From assembly GCA_040414485.1 (NCBI GenBank), contig JBEDUK010000027.1, forward strand, positions 1-64,000: 64,000 nt of DNA, written 5' to 3'. This document shows positions 7,894 through 17,077 of this stretch, one piece after another. The notes under the pieces are model-generated. The model ran no database searches and was not told the origin of the DNA. It worked only from the letters and a program-made list of their open reading frames with translations. Each line of letters opens with the position of its first letter. Within the stretch, counting starts at the first letter, position 1. Made by a program: the position numbers and the translations under genes. This DNA comes from JBEDUK01 sp040414485 (GTDB lineage: Bacteria > Actinomycetota > UBA4738).

Positions 7894-8857
7894 CGGCCGA
7901 GACCCGTTCACGCATGGTGATTCGACCGACGTTCGGATCCGGGATCGGCTGGATCGCGCGGTGGTGCCGGCGGATCCGGCGGGCGCGTACGAACGGGTGG
8001 TCGAGAAGAAGGTCGCCCGCCGGGTCCGCCGGCGGCTGGGCACCGTCGCGCTCGCCGCGGCCGTCGTTGCCGGGACGGTGACCGGTTCGTACGCCCTGAT
8101 CAGGACCTTCGGCGGCCCGTCCACCTCTCAGCGGCCGGTGGGATCCCCGACCAATGCGACGGTCACGGTCCCGCCGTCCCCAGGCGCCTCATCGCAATCG
8201 TCCTCGCCGGCTGCGAACGCGTGCCTGAACTCCTCGGCGAGCGCGGATTTCGACGCGAACGGATCGAAGGACTCGGTCTTCGTGCACCCCGCGGAATGCG
8301 ACGCCGCCAACCCGGGCGGCCCCGCGTTGTGGAGCATCAATTTCTCGTGGGGGCCCAGACACACGCATGACACGGAGGCGCTGCCGCAATGCACGACCGC
8401 GTTCTGCGGCGCGGCAGGCGTGATCCCGATGAACGACGGGACGATGGCCCTGATCCTTCGCACCGATCAGGACTCGTCGTACAACTCATACGTACTGCTG
8501 AGCCTCGCCCCGGGCCATGGCCCGAAGACATACGTGGTCACGGGGACCGGCGGCGAGGATTTCGCATCGGGTCAGCCCGCCATCTTCGTCGAGGCAGGCA
8601 CCGCTACGCACGTCGCGTACTTCAACTGCCGAGGCGGTCCATACCCAGGCGGAGGCGACATGGCCACGGTCGTCGAGATCGTGGCCTTGATGTCTCCTGA
8701 CCAGACGACGTGGCATCTCGTCCGAACCGAACTGGCGCACGGGCCCCGTCCAGAACGGGCCGAGCTCGTCGTCGTCTCTCAGCACGTCCAAGACGTCGCC
8801 GTTGCAGCATTCGACGCCGGCAAGGTCGGTTCCGGATACGCGTGTGCTCGGCCGTAG
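7886..8857 (+). CDS. Membrane-anchored putative anti-sigma/sensor protein
   Basis: The 323-residue product starts at ATG 7886, inside the sigma-factor stop region. A charged cytoplasmic head (about 1-50) precedes one membrane helix (VALAAAVVAGTVTGSYALI, about 53-71). A Ser/Pro/Thr-rich linker and a 210-residue extracytoplasmic domain follow. That domain has six Cys residues and an FG-GAP-like phrase (DFDANGSKDSV). There is no zinc HXXXCXXC anti-sigma motif and I recognise no family for the outer domain. Overlap with the sigma gene and topology support an anti-sigma or signal-sensing role; this is inference. An older start at 7838 exists but lies deep in the sigma gene. Confidence 0.6.
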   Translation: MADGRDPFTHGDSTDVRIRDRLDRAVVPADPAGAYERVVEKKVARRVRRRLGTVALAAAVVAGTVTGSYALIRTFGGPSTSQRPVGSPTNATVTVPPSPGASSQSSSPAANACLNSSASADFDANGSKDSVFVHPAECDAANPGGPALWSINFSWGPRHTHDTEALPQCTTAFCGAAGVIPMNDGTMALILRTDQDSSYNSYVLLSLAPGHGPKTYVVTGTGGEDFASGQPAIFVEAGTATHVAYFNCRGGPYPGGGDMATVVEIVALMSPDQTTWHLVRTELAHGPRPERAELVVVSQHVQDVAVAAFDAGKVGSGYACARP

Positions 8858-8864
8858 CAACGCG

Positions 8865-9965
8865 TCAGCCGGCGAGCGAGATCACCAGGTCATTCGCGAG
8901 GAGCAGGCCCCGATCCGTCAGGGCGACGCGGCCGTGGAGCCGGCGGGCGAGCCCCTCCGCAACGAACCGGTCGGTCTCGATGGCGTTCACCCATTCGTCG
9001 GGGACGCCGTCCGCAAGCCGAAGCCCGAGGAGCAGCCGCTCCAGGGACCGCTCGTCCTCGCTGAGGTCCTCGTGACCGCCGACGGGCCTCGCGCCGGCCT
9101 TGATCACGTCGATGTACTGCTGGGGCGGGCGGACGTTCCACCACCGTCGCCCGGCGCGGAACGAGTGCGCCCCCGCGCCGAGGCCGAGGTACGGACGGCC
9201 CTGCCAGTAGCCCATGTTGTGGACGCACCGACGTCCGGGCTTGGCCCAGTTCGAGACCTCGTAGTGCTCGTAGCCGGCATCGCCGAGCGCCTCGCACGCC
9301 GCCGCGTACATCTCGGCCTGTAGGTCCGCGTCCGGAGCCGGCGTCCGGCCTGCGGCAACGGCGCGACCGAGCGGCGTGGCCGGTTCGATCGTCAACGCGT
9401 AGGCAGAGACGTGCTCGGGGCCGAGCGCGATCGTCTGTTCGAGTGTGTTCATCCACGAGTCGAGCGTCTCTCCGTTCGCGCCGTAGATCAGGTCCAGGTT
9501 CACGTCGTCGAACCCGGCCGCGCGGGCCGCCGAGAACGCCCGCCGAACCGACTCGGGCGAGTGGATGCGCTCCAACGCGCGCAGGACGGTCGTGTCGAAC
9601 GACTGAAGGCCCATCGAAAGGCGCATCACGCCGGCGCTGCGGAGCGCGGCGAGGTACTCGATGTCGACGGTGTCCGGGTTCGCTTCGATGGTGATCTCAG
9701 CATCCCCAAAGACGTGAAAGAGGCGGTGCAGGTCGTCAAGCATCCTTACCATCTGCTCCGGCGGGAGGATCGTCGGGGTTCCGCCTCCGAAGAAGACCGA
9801 GACGAACTCCTCGTCGTTCCATTCGGACGAGTTGAGCGCAGCCTCTCGCGTGAGCGCATCCACGTATGGCGACTTCAGCTCGTCCAGTCCGGCGTAGGTG
9901 TTGAAGTCGCAATATCCGCACCGCGTGAGACAGAACGGGATGTGGACGTACAGCCCGGCGCTCAT
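8865..9965 (-). CDS. hemW: Heme chaperone HemW (radical-SAM)
   Basis: The 366-residue product resembles coproporphyrinogen III oxidase (HemN) but has the shorter HemW architecture. It has the radical-SAM cluster motif CLTRCGYCDF near residue 12, FFGGGTPT, the EANPDT region and GLGAGAHSF. HemW is thought to bind heme and deliver it to respiratory proteins rather than to decarboxylate coproporphyrinogen. The start ATG 9965 overlaps the lepA stop by 4 bp (ATGA). The much longer frame upstream only overlies lepA and is not coding. Confidence 0.93.
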   Translation of the reverse strand: MSAGLYVHIPFCLTRCGYCDFNTYAGLDELKSPYVDALTREAALNSSEWNDEEFVSVFFGGGTPTILPPEQMVRMLDDLHRLFHVFGDAEITIEANPDTVDIEYLAALRSAGVMRLSMGLQSFDTTVLRALERIHSPESVRRAFSAARAAGFDDVNLDLIYGANGETLDSWMNTLEQTIALGPEHVSAYALTIEPATPLGRAVAAGRTPAPDADLQAEMYAAACEALGDAGYEHYEVSNWAKPGRRCVHNMGYWQGRPYLGLGAGAHSFRAGRRWWNVRPPQQYIDVIKAGARPVGGHEDLSEDERSLERLLLGLRLADGVPDEWVNAIETDRFVAEGLARRLHGRVALTDRGLLLANDLVISLAG

Positions 9966-11779
9966 CGCTTCTCGCTCCCGACCGAGCTCGTGTCCACGCG
10001 GAGCGCCGCGATGAACGCCTCCTGCGGGACGTCCACCCGACCCACGCGGCGCATGCGGCGCTTTCCCTCCTTCTGCTTCTCGAGCAGCTTCCTCTTGCGC
10101 GTGATGTCCCCGCCATAGCACTTGGCCAGCACGTCCTTGCGCTTCGCCCTCACCGTCTCCCGCGCGATGACCCGAGAGCCGATGGTGGCCTGGATGGCGA
10201 CCTCGAACAGTTGGCGCGGGATGAGCTCGCGCAGGCGATGCGTGAGCGCCCGTCCGTACTGGTATGCCTTGTCCTTGTGCACGACCGCGGAGAACGCGTC
10301 CACCGATTCCCCCTGGAGCATGATGTCGACCCGCACCAGGTCGGCCGGTTCGTATCCCCAGTGCTCGTAGTCGAGTGAGGCATAGCCGCGCGTCCTGGAC
10401 TTCAGTTGGTCGAAGAAGTCGAAGATGATCTCGGCCAGCGGCAACAGATAGTGAATCTCGGCCCGCGCCGGCGTGAGATACCGCATGTCCACAAGCGTCC
10501 CGCGCCGCTGCTCGCACAGTTCGAGCACGGGCCCGATGTAGTCGGAGGGCGTGACGACCGTCGCCAGCTCGTACGGCTCCTGCACCTCGTCGTACGTGCC
10601 CGGCACCGGCATCTCCGACGGGTTGTGCACCATGAATTCCTCGTCGCCGCGCTTCACCTTGAACTCGACGTTGGGTGCGGTGGCGATCAATTCCAGGCCG
10701 AATTCGCGCTCGAGGCGCTCCTTGACGATCTCCATGTGCAGCAGTCCGAGAAATCCGCATCGAAATCCGAACCCGAGTGCGAGCGACGACTCGGGCTCGT
10801 ACACAAGAGCCGCGTCGGAAAGCCGCAATTTGTCGAGGGCGTCGCGCAGCAGCCCGTAGTCCTCGCCGGCCGCGGGATACAGGCCGCTCCACACCATCGG
10901 CTTCGGCTCCTGATAGCCGTGCAGCGCCTCGGTCGCCGGGTCGCCGGCGAGCGTGATCGTGTCCCCGACCTTCGCCTGCCGAACGTCCTTGACGCCGGTC
11001 ACCAGGTAGCCGACGTCCCCCGCGTCGAGCGACGGCAGGACCGTCGCCTCGGGCGCGAAGGCTCCCACCTCCTCGGACTCGAGCGTCATGCCGTTCGACA
11101 TGAAGCGGATCTTCGAACGACCGCTCAACGCGCCGTCCACGACGCGGAGGTACGCGATCACGCCACGGTACGGGTCGTAGGACGAGTCGAAGATCAGCGC
11201 GCGGAGCGCCGCGTCGGGGTCGCCCCGCGGCTGCGGCACGCGCTGGATCACGGCGCGGAGCAGGTCCTCGACGCCGGTTCCGGTCTTCGCGGAGACCCGC
11301 AGCACGTCCTGATCCGAGACGCCGACCAGTTCGGCGACCTCCGCGATCGTCTCGTCCACAGTCGCCTGCGGGAGGTCGATCTTGTTCACCACCGGGACGA
11401 TCGTGAGCCCGGCGTCGCGGGCCAGGTGGAAGTTCGCGAGCGTCTGCGCCTCGATCCCCTGCGCGGCATCGACCAGGAGCACCGCGCCCTCGCAGGCCGC
11501 CAGCGACCGGGACACCTCGTAGGAGAAGTCCACGTGGCCGGGCGTGTCGATCAGGTTCAATTCGAACTCCCTGCCGTCCAGTTCGTGACGGAGCCGGACG
11601 GCCTGGGCCTTGATCGTGATGCCGCGTTCGCGTTCGAGATCCATGCGGTCGAGGTACTGCGCCCGCATGTCGCGTTCGGCGACCGAATGGGTCAGTTCGA
11701 GCACGCGGTCCGCCAGCGTGGACTTGCCGTGGTCGATGTGCGCCACGATGCAGAAATTGCGGATGCGTGCCTGGTCCAT
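9962..11779 (-). CDS. lepA: Elongation factor 4 (LepA)
   Basis: LepA is a ribosome-associated translational GTPase. The 605-residue protein has G1 AHIDHGKSTLADR, G2/G3 region ERGITIKAQA and DTPGHVDF, and G4 NKIDLPQA. The EF-G-like domains follow, and the lepA-specific C-terminal domain has the basic stretch AKCYGGDITRKRKLLEKQKEGK. Size is normal. It is divergent from rpsT, a frequent arrangement, and leads a lepA-hemW operon. Confidence 0.97.
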   Translation of the reverse strand: MDQARIRNFCIVAHIDHGKSTLADRVLELTHSVAERDMRAQYLDRMDLERERGITIKAQAVRLRHELDGREFELNLIDTPGHVDFSYEVSRSLAACEGAVLLVDAAQGIEAQTLANFHLARDAGLTIVPVVNKIDLPQATVDETIAEVAELVGVSDQDVLRVSAKTGTGVEDLLRAVIQRVPQPRGDPDAALRALIFDSSYDPYRGVIAYLRVVDGALSGRSKIRFMSNGMTLESEEVGAFAPEATVLPSLDAGDVGYLVTGVKDVRQAKVGDTITLAGDPATEALHGYQEPKPMVWSGLYPAAGEDYGLLRDALDKLRLSDAALVYEPESSLALGFGFRCGFLGLLHMEIVKERLEREFGLELIATAPNVEFKVKRGDEEFMVHNPSEMPVPGTYDEVQEPYELATVVTPSDYIGPVLELCEQRRGTLVDMRYLTPARAEIHYLLPLAEIIFDFFDQLKSRTRGYASLDYEHWGYEPADLVRVDIMLQGESVDAFSAVVHKDKAYQYGRALTHRLRELIPRQLFEVAIQATIGSRVIARETVRAKRKDVLAKCYGGDITRKRKLLEKQKEGKRRMRRVGRVDVPQEAFIAALRVDTSSVGSEKR

Positions 11780-11858
11780 CGCGCGGCTAGCGTACGCGAC
11801 GGCGGCGTCCGCGCTGCTAGAGCGCGCCTTCGCGGGCAGGGTCTCCCGCGGGGGCTGG

Positions 11859-11864
11859 TAGACT
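11859..11864 (+). promoter_or_regulatory. -10 box for rpsT
   Basis: TAGACT ends 11 nt before the rpsT ATG, giving a predicted 5' leader of about five nucleotides. No -35 consensus is evident. Confidence 0.4.
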
Positions 11865-11875
11865 CGGCCGCCGAT

Positions 11876-12142
11876 ATGGCGAACATCAAGTCACAGATCA
11901 AGCGCAACCGGCAGAACGAGACCGCCCGCGTCCGGAACAAGTCCGTGCGGACGGCGCTCAAGACCGACGCGAAGAAGGTTCGCGGAGCGGCCGCCGACGG
12001 CGACCAGCAGGCCTCGGACGAGGCGCTCCGGCACGCGGCCCGCCAGCTGGACAAGGCGGCGTCGAAGGGCGTGATCCACAAGCGGACGGCAGCCAGGCGG
12101 AAGGCTCGGCTCGCCCACGCGGCGACGCAGGCTTCGGCCTAA
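11876..12142 (+). CDS. rpsT: 30S ribosomal protein S20
   Basis: The 88-residue, Lys/Arg/Ala-rich protein begins MANIKSQIKRNRQNE and carries the S20 features KSVRTALKTDAKK and DKAASKGVIHKRTAARRKAR. S20 binds 16S rRNA early in 30S assembly. It lies between divergently placed lepA and convergent holA, the usual neighbourhood. A TAGACT box close to the ATG suggests a very short leader. Confidence 0.96.
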   Translation: MANIKSQIKRNRQNETARVRNKSVRTALKTDAKKVRGAAADGDQQASDEALRHAARQLDKAASKGVIHKRTAARRKARLAHAATQASA

Positions 12143-12214
12143 GCCACACTCCGTCGCGACTCCCGGACTTCCTTCTGGCCCCACGGCCGGTCTGCTGTCG
12201 GTCCACGACCGGAT

Positions 12215-13225
12215 TCAACGGCTCGAGCGGATCTCCACGTCCAGCGCGGCGTCGGGGTTGCCGGCCATGGCCGCGACCAGCGTGGGAAGCAGGACCGAAC
12301 CGGGCACGCCACCCTTCAGTGCACGGTCGGCCTCGACCACCCGCGCATGGAGCGCCGCAAGCTCATCAGGGCTGAACCGGCCCGCCTGTTCCCGGTAGCG
12401 GCGGACCTGCCAGTCGAATCGAAGCCCGGCCCGTTTCGCCGCTTCGGCCTGCGGCAGGCGTTCGGGGAGCGCCCGCACGCGGATCAGGTCGCGGATCCGG
12501 GACGCGATGCCGCCGAGGATCACCAGGGCGTCCTCGCGCTCGTCGAGCATTCCGCGCAGCGTGATCAGCGCCTCGCCCAAGCGGCCGGCGAACGCGCGAT
12601 CGCACAGGTCCCAGACCCGCTGCTCACCGAGGCCTTCGAACTGGGCCCGCACCTGCGGAGGACCGATCGGCTCGGGCGAGGCGCCGCCTCCGAACGCGGA
12701 CGCAAGCTGATCCAGCGCCTGGTCGAGCGTGGCGGGATCCTCCCCGAGGATCGATGTGAGCGCGTTCAGACCTGCCGGGGTCACGCTCAGGTGACGGGCG
12801 GTGGCACGTTCGGCGAGCCATCGGGCCAGGTCCTGCCGGCGGGGCGGCGCGATCTGCCGCACCGTCCCGCCGCACTCGGTGACCGCCGCGGACCATTTCG
12901 GCGGCTTCCCGGCGCGCGGCATGGCGGTGATGACCAGCGCCGCGTCGGCAGCCGGTGCCGAAAGGTAGGACTGCAGCTCCCGCACGCCGTGATCCGGCAA
13001 CGCGTGCGCACCGTGGACGAACAGCGCCCGGCGCTCTCCCCACAGCGAGGGTGTGGACAGGTCGGAGGTCTCCCCGCCGCGCCATTCGGCGCCGTCCACC
13101 TCCACCGCGTGCGCGCCGAAGTCGTCGAGGAACGCCCTCGCGGCGTTTCGGAGCATGAACTCGTCCTCGCCCCAGAACAGCGCGACCGGGACCGCGGGGC
13201 CACCGTGGGAACCCCTGCGCGTCAC
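12215..13225 (-). CDS. holA: DNA polymerase III delta subunit
   Basis: HolA opens and loads the beta clamp within the clamp-loader complex. The product begins shortly before VALFWGEDEFMLRNAARAF, typical of HolA N-termini, and has the helical C-terminal region with VILGGIASRIRDLIRVRAL. I place the start at GTG 13225, preceded by GAAGGG at good spacing. An alternative TTG at 13270 would overlap the comEC stop by 8 bp and extend the protein by 15 residues. The order comEC-holA-(convergent)rpsT is the common one. Family divergence makes this slightly less certain than the ribosomal genes. Confidence 0.88.
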   Translation of the reverse strand: MTRRGSHGGPAVPVALFWGEDEFMLRNAARAFLDDFGAHAVEVDGAEWRGGETSDLSTPSLWGERRALFVHGAHALPDHGVRELQSYLSAPAADAALVITAMPRAGKPPKWSAAVTECGGTVRQIAPPRRQDLARWLAERATARHLSVTPAGLNALTSILGEDPATLDQALDQLASAFGGGASPEPIGPPQVRAQFEGLGEQRVWDLCDRAFAGRLGEALITLRGMLDEREDALVILGGIASRIRDLIRVRALPERLPQAEAAKRAGLRFDWQVRRYREQAGRFSPDELAALHARVVEADRALKGGVPGSVLLPTLVAAMAGNPDAALDVEIRSSR

Positions 13226-13262
13226 GGCGCCCTTCGGACCCGACGTTCCTTCGTCGTTCGGA

Positions 13263-15647
13263 TCAGCCAATGTGGCTCGATCGTATCTCGACCCTCCCAC
13301 GCTGGAAGACCACGGTGATGTCCCCGGAGCGGTCGGTGCGGAAGAGCCGCATCCCGTCGCGGGCGAGCAGCGCCAGCACGCCCGGATTCGGGTGCCCGTA
13401 CCGGTTCGGCTGGCCGACGCTGACCACGGCGATCCGCGCGTGGACGGCCGCGAAGAACCCGGGAAGGGACGTGGCCCCGCCGTGGTGCGGCACCTTCAGG
13501 ACGGTCGCGTGCAGGTACGGCCGCTCGTGGGCGAGGAGATCGTTCTGGTTCTCCTGTTGCGCGTCGCCGGTGAACAGCACGGAGGCGTCGCCCTCGTGCA
13601 CCAGCAGCACCAGCGAGTCGTTGTTCGGGTCGGATTCGGTTCCACCCCAGCAGTGTCCCGGCCCAAGCACGTCGACCCGAACGTCGGCCACGCGAAGCTC
13701 GGCGCCCGGCCGCGGATGCCGGAACGGCACGCCGCTCGCCGCGATCGCCCGAAGGAACTCCGCGTAATAGGGCGACGAGCCGTTGCAGCCTGGGTCGATG
13801 GCCAGCGCGACCGGGATGCGGGCGAGCACCACGGGCAGCCCGGCCACGTGATCCGCGTGCTGATGGGTCGCCACCAACAGGTCAAGCCGGTGGACGCCGA
13901 GCGCCGCGAGCTTCGTGGCCACCTGCGACGGATCGGGTCCGCCGTCGATGAGGATCTGCGCGCCGGCCGGCGAGCGGATCAGCGCCGAGTCCCCCTGCCC
14001 GACGTCGAAGAAGGTCACGGTGAGCGTCCCCGGCGCGCCGGCGGCGAACGCGCGTCCCCAGACCAGGACCGGAAGGAGCAACGCGGCGCCCACCACGACG
14101 CGCCTGGACACGGTTCGGGCCGACGCGAACCACCAGCCCGCAACGCTCACCAGCGCCAGGCCGAGCAGCAGCGGAAGCACCCGGCCGGTGGTCGCGGTGA
14201 TCGTCGGCAGCGGCGCCTTCGCCAGGCGGTGCGCCAGACCTTCGAGGTACCCGAGCGGCACCATCGCCAGGCGAGCTACCAGGAATCCTGCGGCGTGCCA
14301 GACGAGCCCGACGGCGGCGGCCAGGAGCCCGAGGAGCATCCCGGGCCCGACGGCCGGGTACGCCAGGACGTTCGCTGCGAGCGTGACCGTCGGCACCCAG
14401 CCGAAGTAATAGAGCAGCAGGGGCGTGACGCCGATCTGCGCCGCAATCGTGGTTCCCGCGGCGAGCGCGATGCCGCGGGGCATGAATCGAAGGCGGTCCG
14501 CGATCGGATTCGCCATCAACGCCATGCCGGCGGTGGCCGCGACCGACAGTTGGAAGCCGATCGCGTACACGAGGGTCGGGTTGATGGCGAGCAGCGCCAG
14601 GACCGCACCGCCCATGATGGCACCGACCGATCGCGGACGGCCCAGGAAGATCCCGAGCATGGTCAGCAGCGCCATGGCTGAGGCGCGCAGGACAGACGGT
14701 TCCGCGCGGGTAAGCAGTGCGAAGAAGACCACGCCGCCGACGCCGACGACGAGTCGGGCGCGCCTGCCGGCACCGAGCCAGAGGGCGAACCCGAGGACCG
14801 GCGCGAGGAACATGGCCAGGTTCTCGCCGGAGACGGCCAGCAGGTGCGTGAGACCCGTCGCCTTGAAGTCCTCTTCGACACCGGGGTCGAGCCGCGAGGT
14901 GTCGCCCAGGGTCAAACCCATCATCAGCCCCGCCTCCTTCGGAGGGAACACCCGCTGCAGCGAACCGCGGAACGCTCGACGCACAGCTTCCGCGACGCGA
15001 ACCACGAATCCCGACGGTGGTCCGATGTACCGAAACGTGCTCGCCGACATGGACGCGGCGAATCCCCGGTGCGTGAGGTAGACGCCGAAGTCGCCCTCGG
15101 GAAGGCTGAGCAGGCCTTCCGCGCGGATCCGATCGCCTGCGTGGAGGTGCGGGGGCGGACCCTGACCCTCCATCCAGACGGCGTCATGGACGCGGACTTC
15201 GGCGGGCCAGCCCGAAGTGGACGGCTCGACCCCCGCGACGTCGACGGGAACGGTCCAGCCGAGCGCCCCCGGCGACGGGTCGCCGGCCAGGGATCCGGTG
15301 ATCTCCACGGAACGGCCCGCCAGTCGATGCAGCGGCGATGCGAACAGGTGCACCTCGTGGATCAGGCCGTCGGCGGCGCCGAGGAGCCCGAACCCGACGA
15401 CCGCCGCGCCGCCGACGGCGACCCGGCGGGCCAGGGTGGCCGAGCCGCCCCCACGGCTCCGGACTTGGCCGGGCACGGGGCGGACCGGCCGACGGGCGGC
15501 GAGCACGAGCAGCACGAGGCCGCCGGCGCCCAACGCTCCGGCGGCGACCAACGCTCCGGCGGCGACCAGCGACGCCGGCAGCCGTTGCGTGGCGAGGATC
15601 CCGACCCAGAAGCCCGCGGCCACGACCGCCAGGAACCATCCACCCAT
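13263..15647 (-). CDS. comEC: ComEC/Rec2 DNA-uptake channel with metallo-beta-lactamase domain
   Basis: The 794-residue protein has N-terminal membrane helices and a DUF4131-like region. The central Competence domain (KATGLTHLLAVSGENLAMF through about 500) has many helices. The C-terminal metallo-beta-lactamase-like domain has DVGQGDSALIRSP, ILIDGGPD and THQHADHV, ending in GATSLPGFFAAVHARIAVVSVG. ComEC forms the inner-membrane pore for single-stranded DNA in natural transformation; the lactamase domain may degrade the other strand. comEA follows the usual pairing, 19 bp upstream. An 18-bp exact tandem duplication encodes repeated VAAGAL in an N-terminal helix. Confidence 0.93.
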   Translation of the reverse strand: MGGWFLAVVAAGFWVGILATQRLPASLVAAGALVAAGALGAGGLVLLVLAARRPVRPVPGQVRSRGGGSATLARRVAVGGAAVVGFGLLGAADGLIHEVHLFASPLHRLAGRSVEITGSLAGDPSPGALGWTVPVDVAGVEPSTSGWPAEVRVHDAVWMEGQGPPPHLHAGDRIRAEGLLSLPEGDFGVYLTHRGFAASMSASTFRYIGPPSGFVVRVAEAVRRAFRGSLQRVFPPKEAGLMMGLTLGDTSRLDPGVEEDFKATGLTHLLAVSGENLAMFLAPVLGFALWLGAGRRARLVVGVGGVVFFALLTRAEPSVLRASAMALLTMLGIFLGRPRSVGAIMGGAVLALLAINPTLVYAIGFQLSVAATAGMALMANPIADRLRFMPRGIALAAGTTIAAQIGVTPLLLYYFGWVPTVTLAANVLAYPAVGPGMLLGLLAAAVGLVWHAAGFLVARLAMVPLGYLEGLAHRLAKAPLPTITATTGRVLPLLLGLALVSVAGWWFASARTVSRRVVVGAALLLPVLVWGRAFAAGAPGTLTVTFFDVGQGDSALIRSPAGAQILIDGGPDPSQVATKLAALGVHRLDLLVATHQHADHVAGLPVVLARIPVALAIDPGCNGSSPYYAEFLRAIAASGVPFRHPRPGAELRVADVRVDVLGPGHCWGGTESDPNNDSLVLLVHEGDASVLFTGDAQQENQNDLLAHERPYLHATVLKVPHHGGATSLPGFFAAVHARIAVVSVGQPNRYGHPNPGVLALLARDGMRLFRTDRSGDITVVFQRGRVEIRSSHIG

Positions 15648-15666
15648 GGCGACCTGACGCCCGCCG

Positions 15667-16323
15667 TCAGACGGTGATGAGCGGTTCCAGGTCCGCCATG
15701 TGCGACGGCCCGATCCCCGGCACGTTGTCGATGTCCTTGACCGACCGGAACGGGCCGTGCTGCTCGCGGTAGGTGATGATCCGTTGGGCCAGCGCCGGTC
15801 CGATCCCTGGAAGCGCGACGAGCTGGTCGAGGGTGGCGGTGTTGATGTTCACCTTCGCGTCGGAGCCGTCGCCGGTCCCTCCTCCGCCGCCGGTGCTGGT
15901 CCCGCTCGTCGAGCCGCCCGCGCCCGCCTTTCCGACGACGATCTGCTCGGCGTCCGACAGCGTGGCCGCCAGGTTCAGACTGGTCAGGTCCGACCCGGGG
16001 AGCGCCCCGCCGGCGCGCTCGATCGCATCGACGACCCGGTCGCCCAGATGGAACGTGTACACACCCGGATGCCGAACCCGGCCGGCGACGTCGACCACGA
16101 TCTCGGCAGGGCTCGCGCTGGGCCCCGGCCGCGGACCGGCCGACGCGACACCGCCGGCCCGATGCGACCCGTTCGCGAATTCGTCGACGTGCACCGCCGA
16201 GGGAAGCGACCGGACGTACCAGACGACGGCACCCGCGACGACCAGCGCGCCGATCACCGCCAGCCCGATCTTCTCGCGGCGTTCGAGTCCGGCGATCCGT
16301 TCGCGGAGGCCGCCACTCTCCAC
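15667..16323 (-). CDS. comEA: ComEA-like membrane DNA receptor (SLBB + helix-hairpin-helix)
   Basis: The product has 218 residues from GTG 16323, which has GAGGGGG about 6 nt upstream. A GTG at 16371 would add 16 residues without a clear Shine-Dalgarno. One membrane helix (IGLAVIGALVVAGAVVWYV) is followed by a SLBB-like domain (GRVRHPGVYTFHLGDRVVDAIE), a Ser/Gly/Thr linker, then tandem helix-hairpin-helix DNA-binding motifs (INTATLDQLVALPGIGPALAQ and NVPGIGPSHMADL). ComEA binds double-stranded DNA outside the membrane and passes it to ComEC, the next gene. The family call is strong. Confidence 0.92.
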   Translation of the reverse strand: MESGGLRERIAGLERREKIGLAVIGALVVAGAVVWYVRSLPSAVHVDEFANGSHRAGGVASAGPRPGPSASPAEIVVDVAGRVRHPGVYTFHLGDRVVDAIERAGGALPGSDLTSLNLAATLSDAEQIVVGKAGAGGSTSGTSTGGGGGTGDGSDAKVNINTATLDQLVALPGIGPALAQRIITYREQHGPFRSVKDIDNVPGIGPSHMADLEPLITV

Positions 16324-16612
16324 CGCCGACCCCCTCAACCAACTCGACGCTCCGGCGCCCAATGCGGGCACACATCCGGAGGAGAGAGAGGCGATCAGTT
16401 CAGCGCGTCACACCGCGAAACGAGCCGCACCATGTTCGCGACGCGCGTTCCACTGACGATACCAACGGGCACCGACACTGGAGCCGGCGGCCGGCTACCG
16501 GTCGATCGTGGCGCCCCACACCGATTCTGGGCACCCGGGTGCGATCCGGTCAAACCGCAACCGTTACCCGGCGGGCCTTGGGGTTGGGAACTCGCCGGGA
16601 ACCTGATCGGTC

Positions 16613-17029
16613 TCAGCCCTCTTCAGAGCCGTGGCAGACGACCTCGAGCATGATGCCGTGGGGATCGAGGAAGTACGTGGCGTAATGCTCTCCGTACTCG
16701 GGGAATTCACGGGGTGCATGTATCACCTCGGCCTCTCGCGCGACGGCCCACTCGTGGGACTCGCGCACGATCGCGCGGCTGGACACCATGAAGGAAAGGT
16801 GCTGCAGGCCGGTTCCATGGCGTGAATACGGTCCCGGTTCGAGGGCCTGGTAGAAGAAGATCTGCGTTCCGAGCGCGCCATCCGGCCCGTAGTTGAACTC
16901 ACCGCTCGGCGTCGTCGGGAACCATTCCCGGAGCCCGAGCATCGGCATGAGCTCGTCGTAGTAGCGCTTCGCGGCCGCGAGATCCGGAACGCCGATGCCG
17001 ATGTGGTCGATGAGCCCGGTCCGCGTCAT
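16613..17029 (-). CDS. VOC-superfamily (glyoxalase/dioxygenase-like) protein
   Basis: The 138-residue protein starts at ATG 17029 behind GAGGAGGAG. It has the beta-alpha-beta-beta-beta fold signature of the vicinal-oxygen-chelate superfamily: LIDHIGIGVPDLAAAKRYYDE at the N-terminus, a central LQHLSFMV and C-terminal TYFLDPHGIMLEVVC. His/Glu residues in metal-ligand positions are visible (H in IDHIG, H in LQHLS, E in MLEVV). Substrate cannot be inferred. It stands alone between leuS and comEA. The 289 bp between it and comEA hold no gene I can support. Confidence 0.82.
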   Translation of the reverse strand: MTRTGLIDHIGIGVPDLAAAKRYYDELMPMLGLREWFPTTPSGEFNYGPDGALGTQIFFYQALEPGPYSRHGTGLQHLSFMVSSRAIVRESHEWAVAREAEVIHAPREFPEYGEHYATYFLDPHGIMLEVVCHGSEEG

Positions 17030-17077
17030 GGCTCCTCCTCTCGATGGCACGACGACGTCGTCGCGAGGACGGCGGTT

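Noticed and set aside
9966..10892. Upstream extension of HemW, making a 675-residue protein
   Set aside because: The added part is Arg/Ala/Gly-rich nonsense overlying lepA. HemW begins cleanly at ATG 9965 with an ATGA junction.
12143..12214. Rho-independent terminator between rpsT and holA
   Set aside because: Only a weak CCGGTC/GACCGG pairing with a long loop and no T-run.
16324..16612. A small gene between comEA and the VOC gene
   Set aside because: No open frame with a ribosome site and protein-like composition was found.
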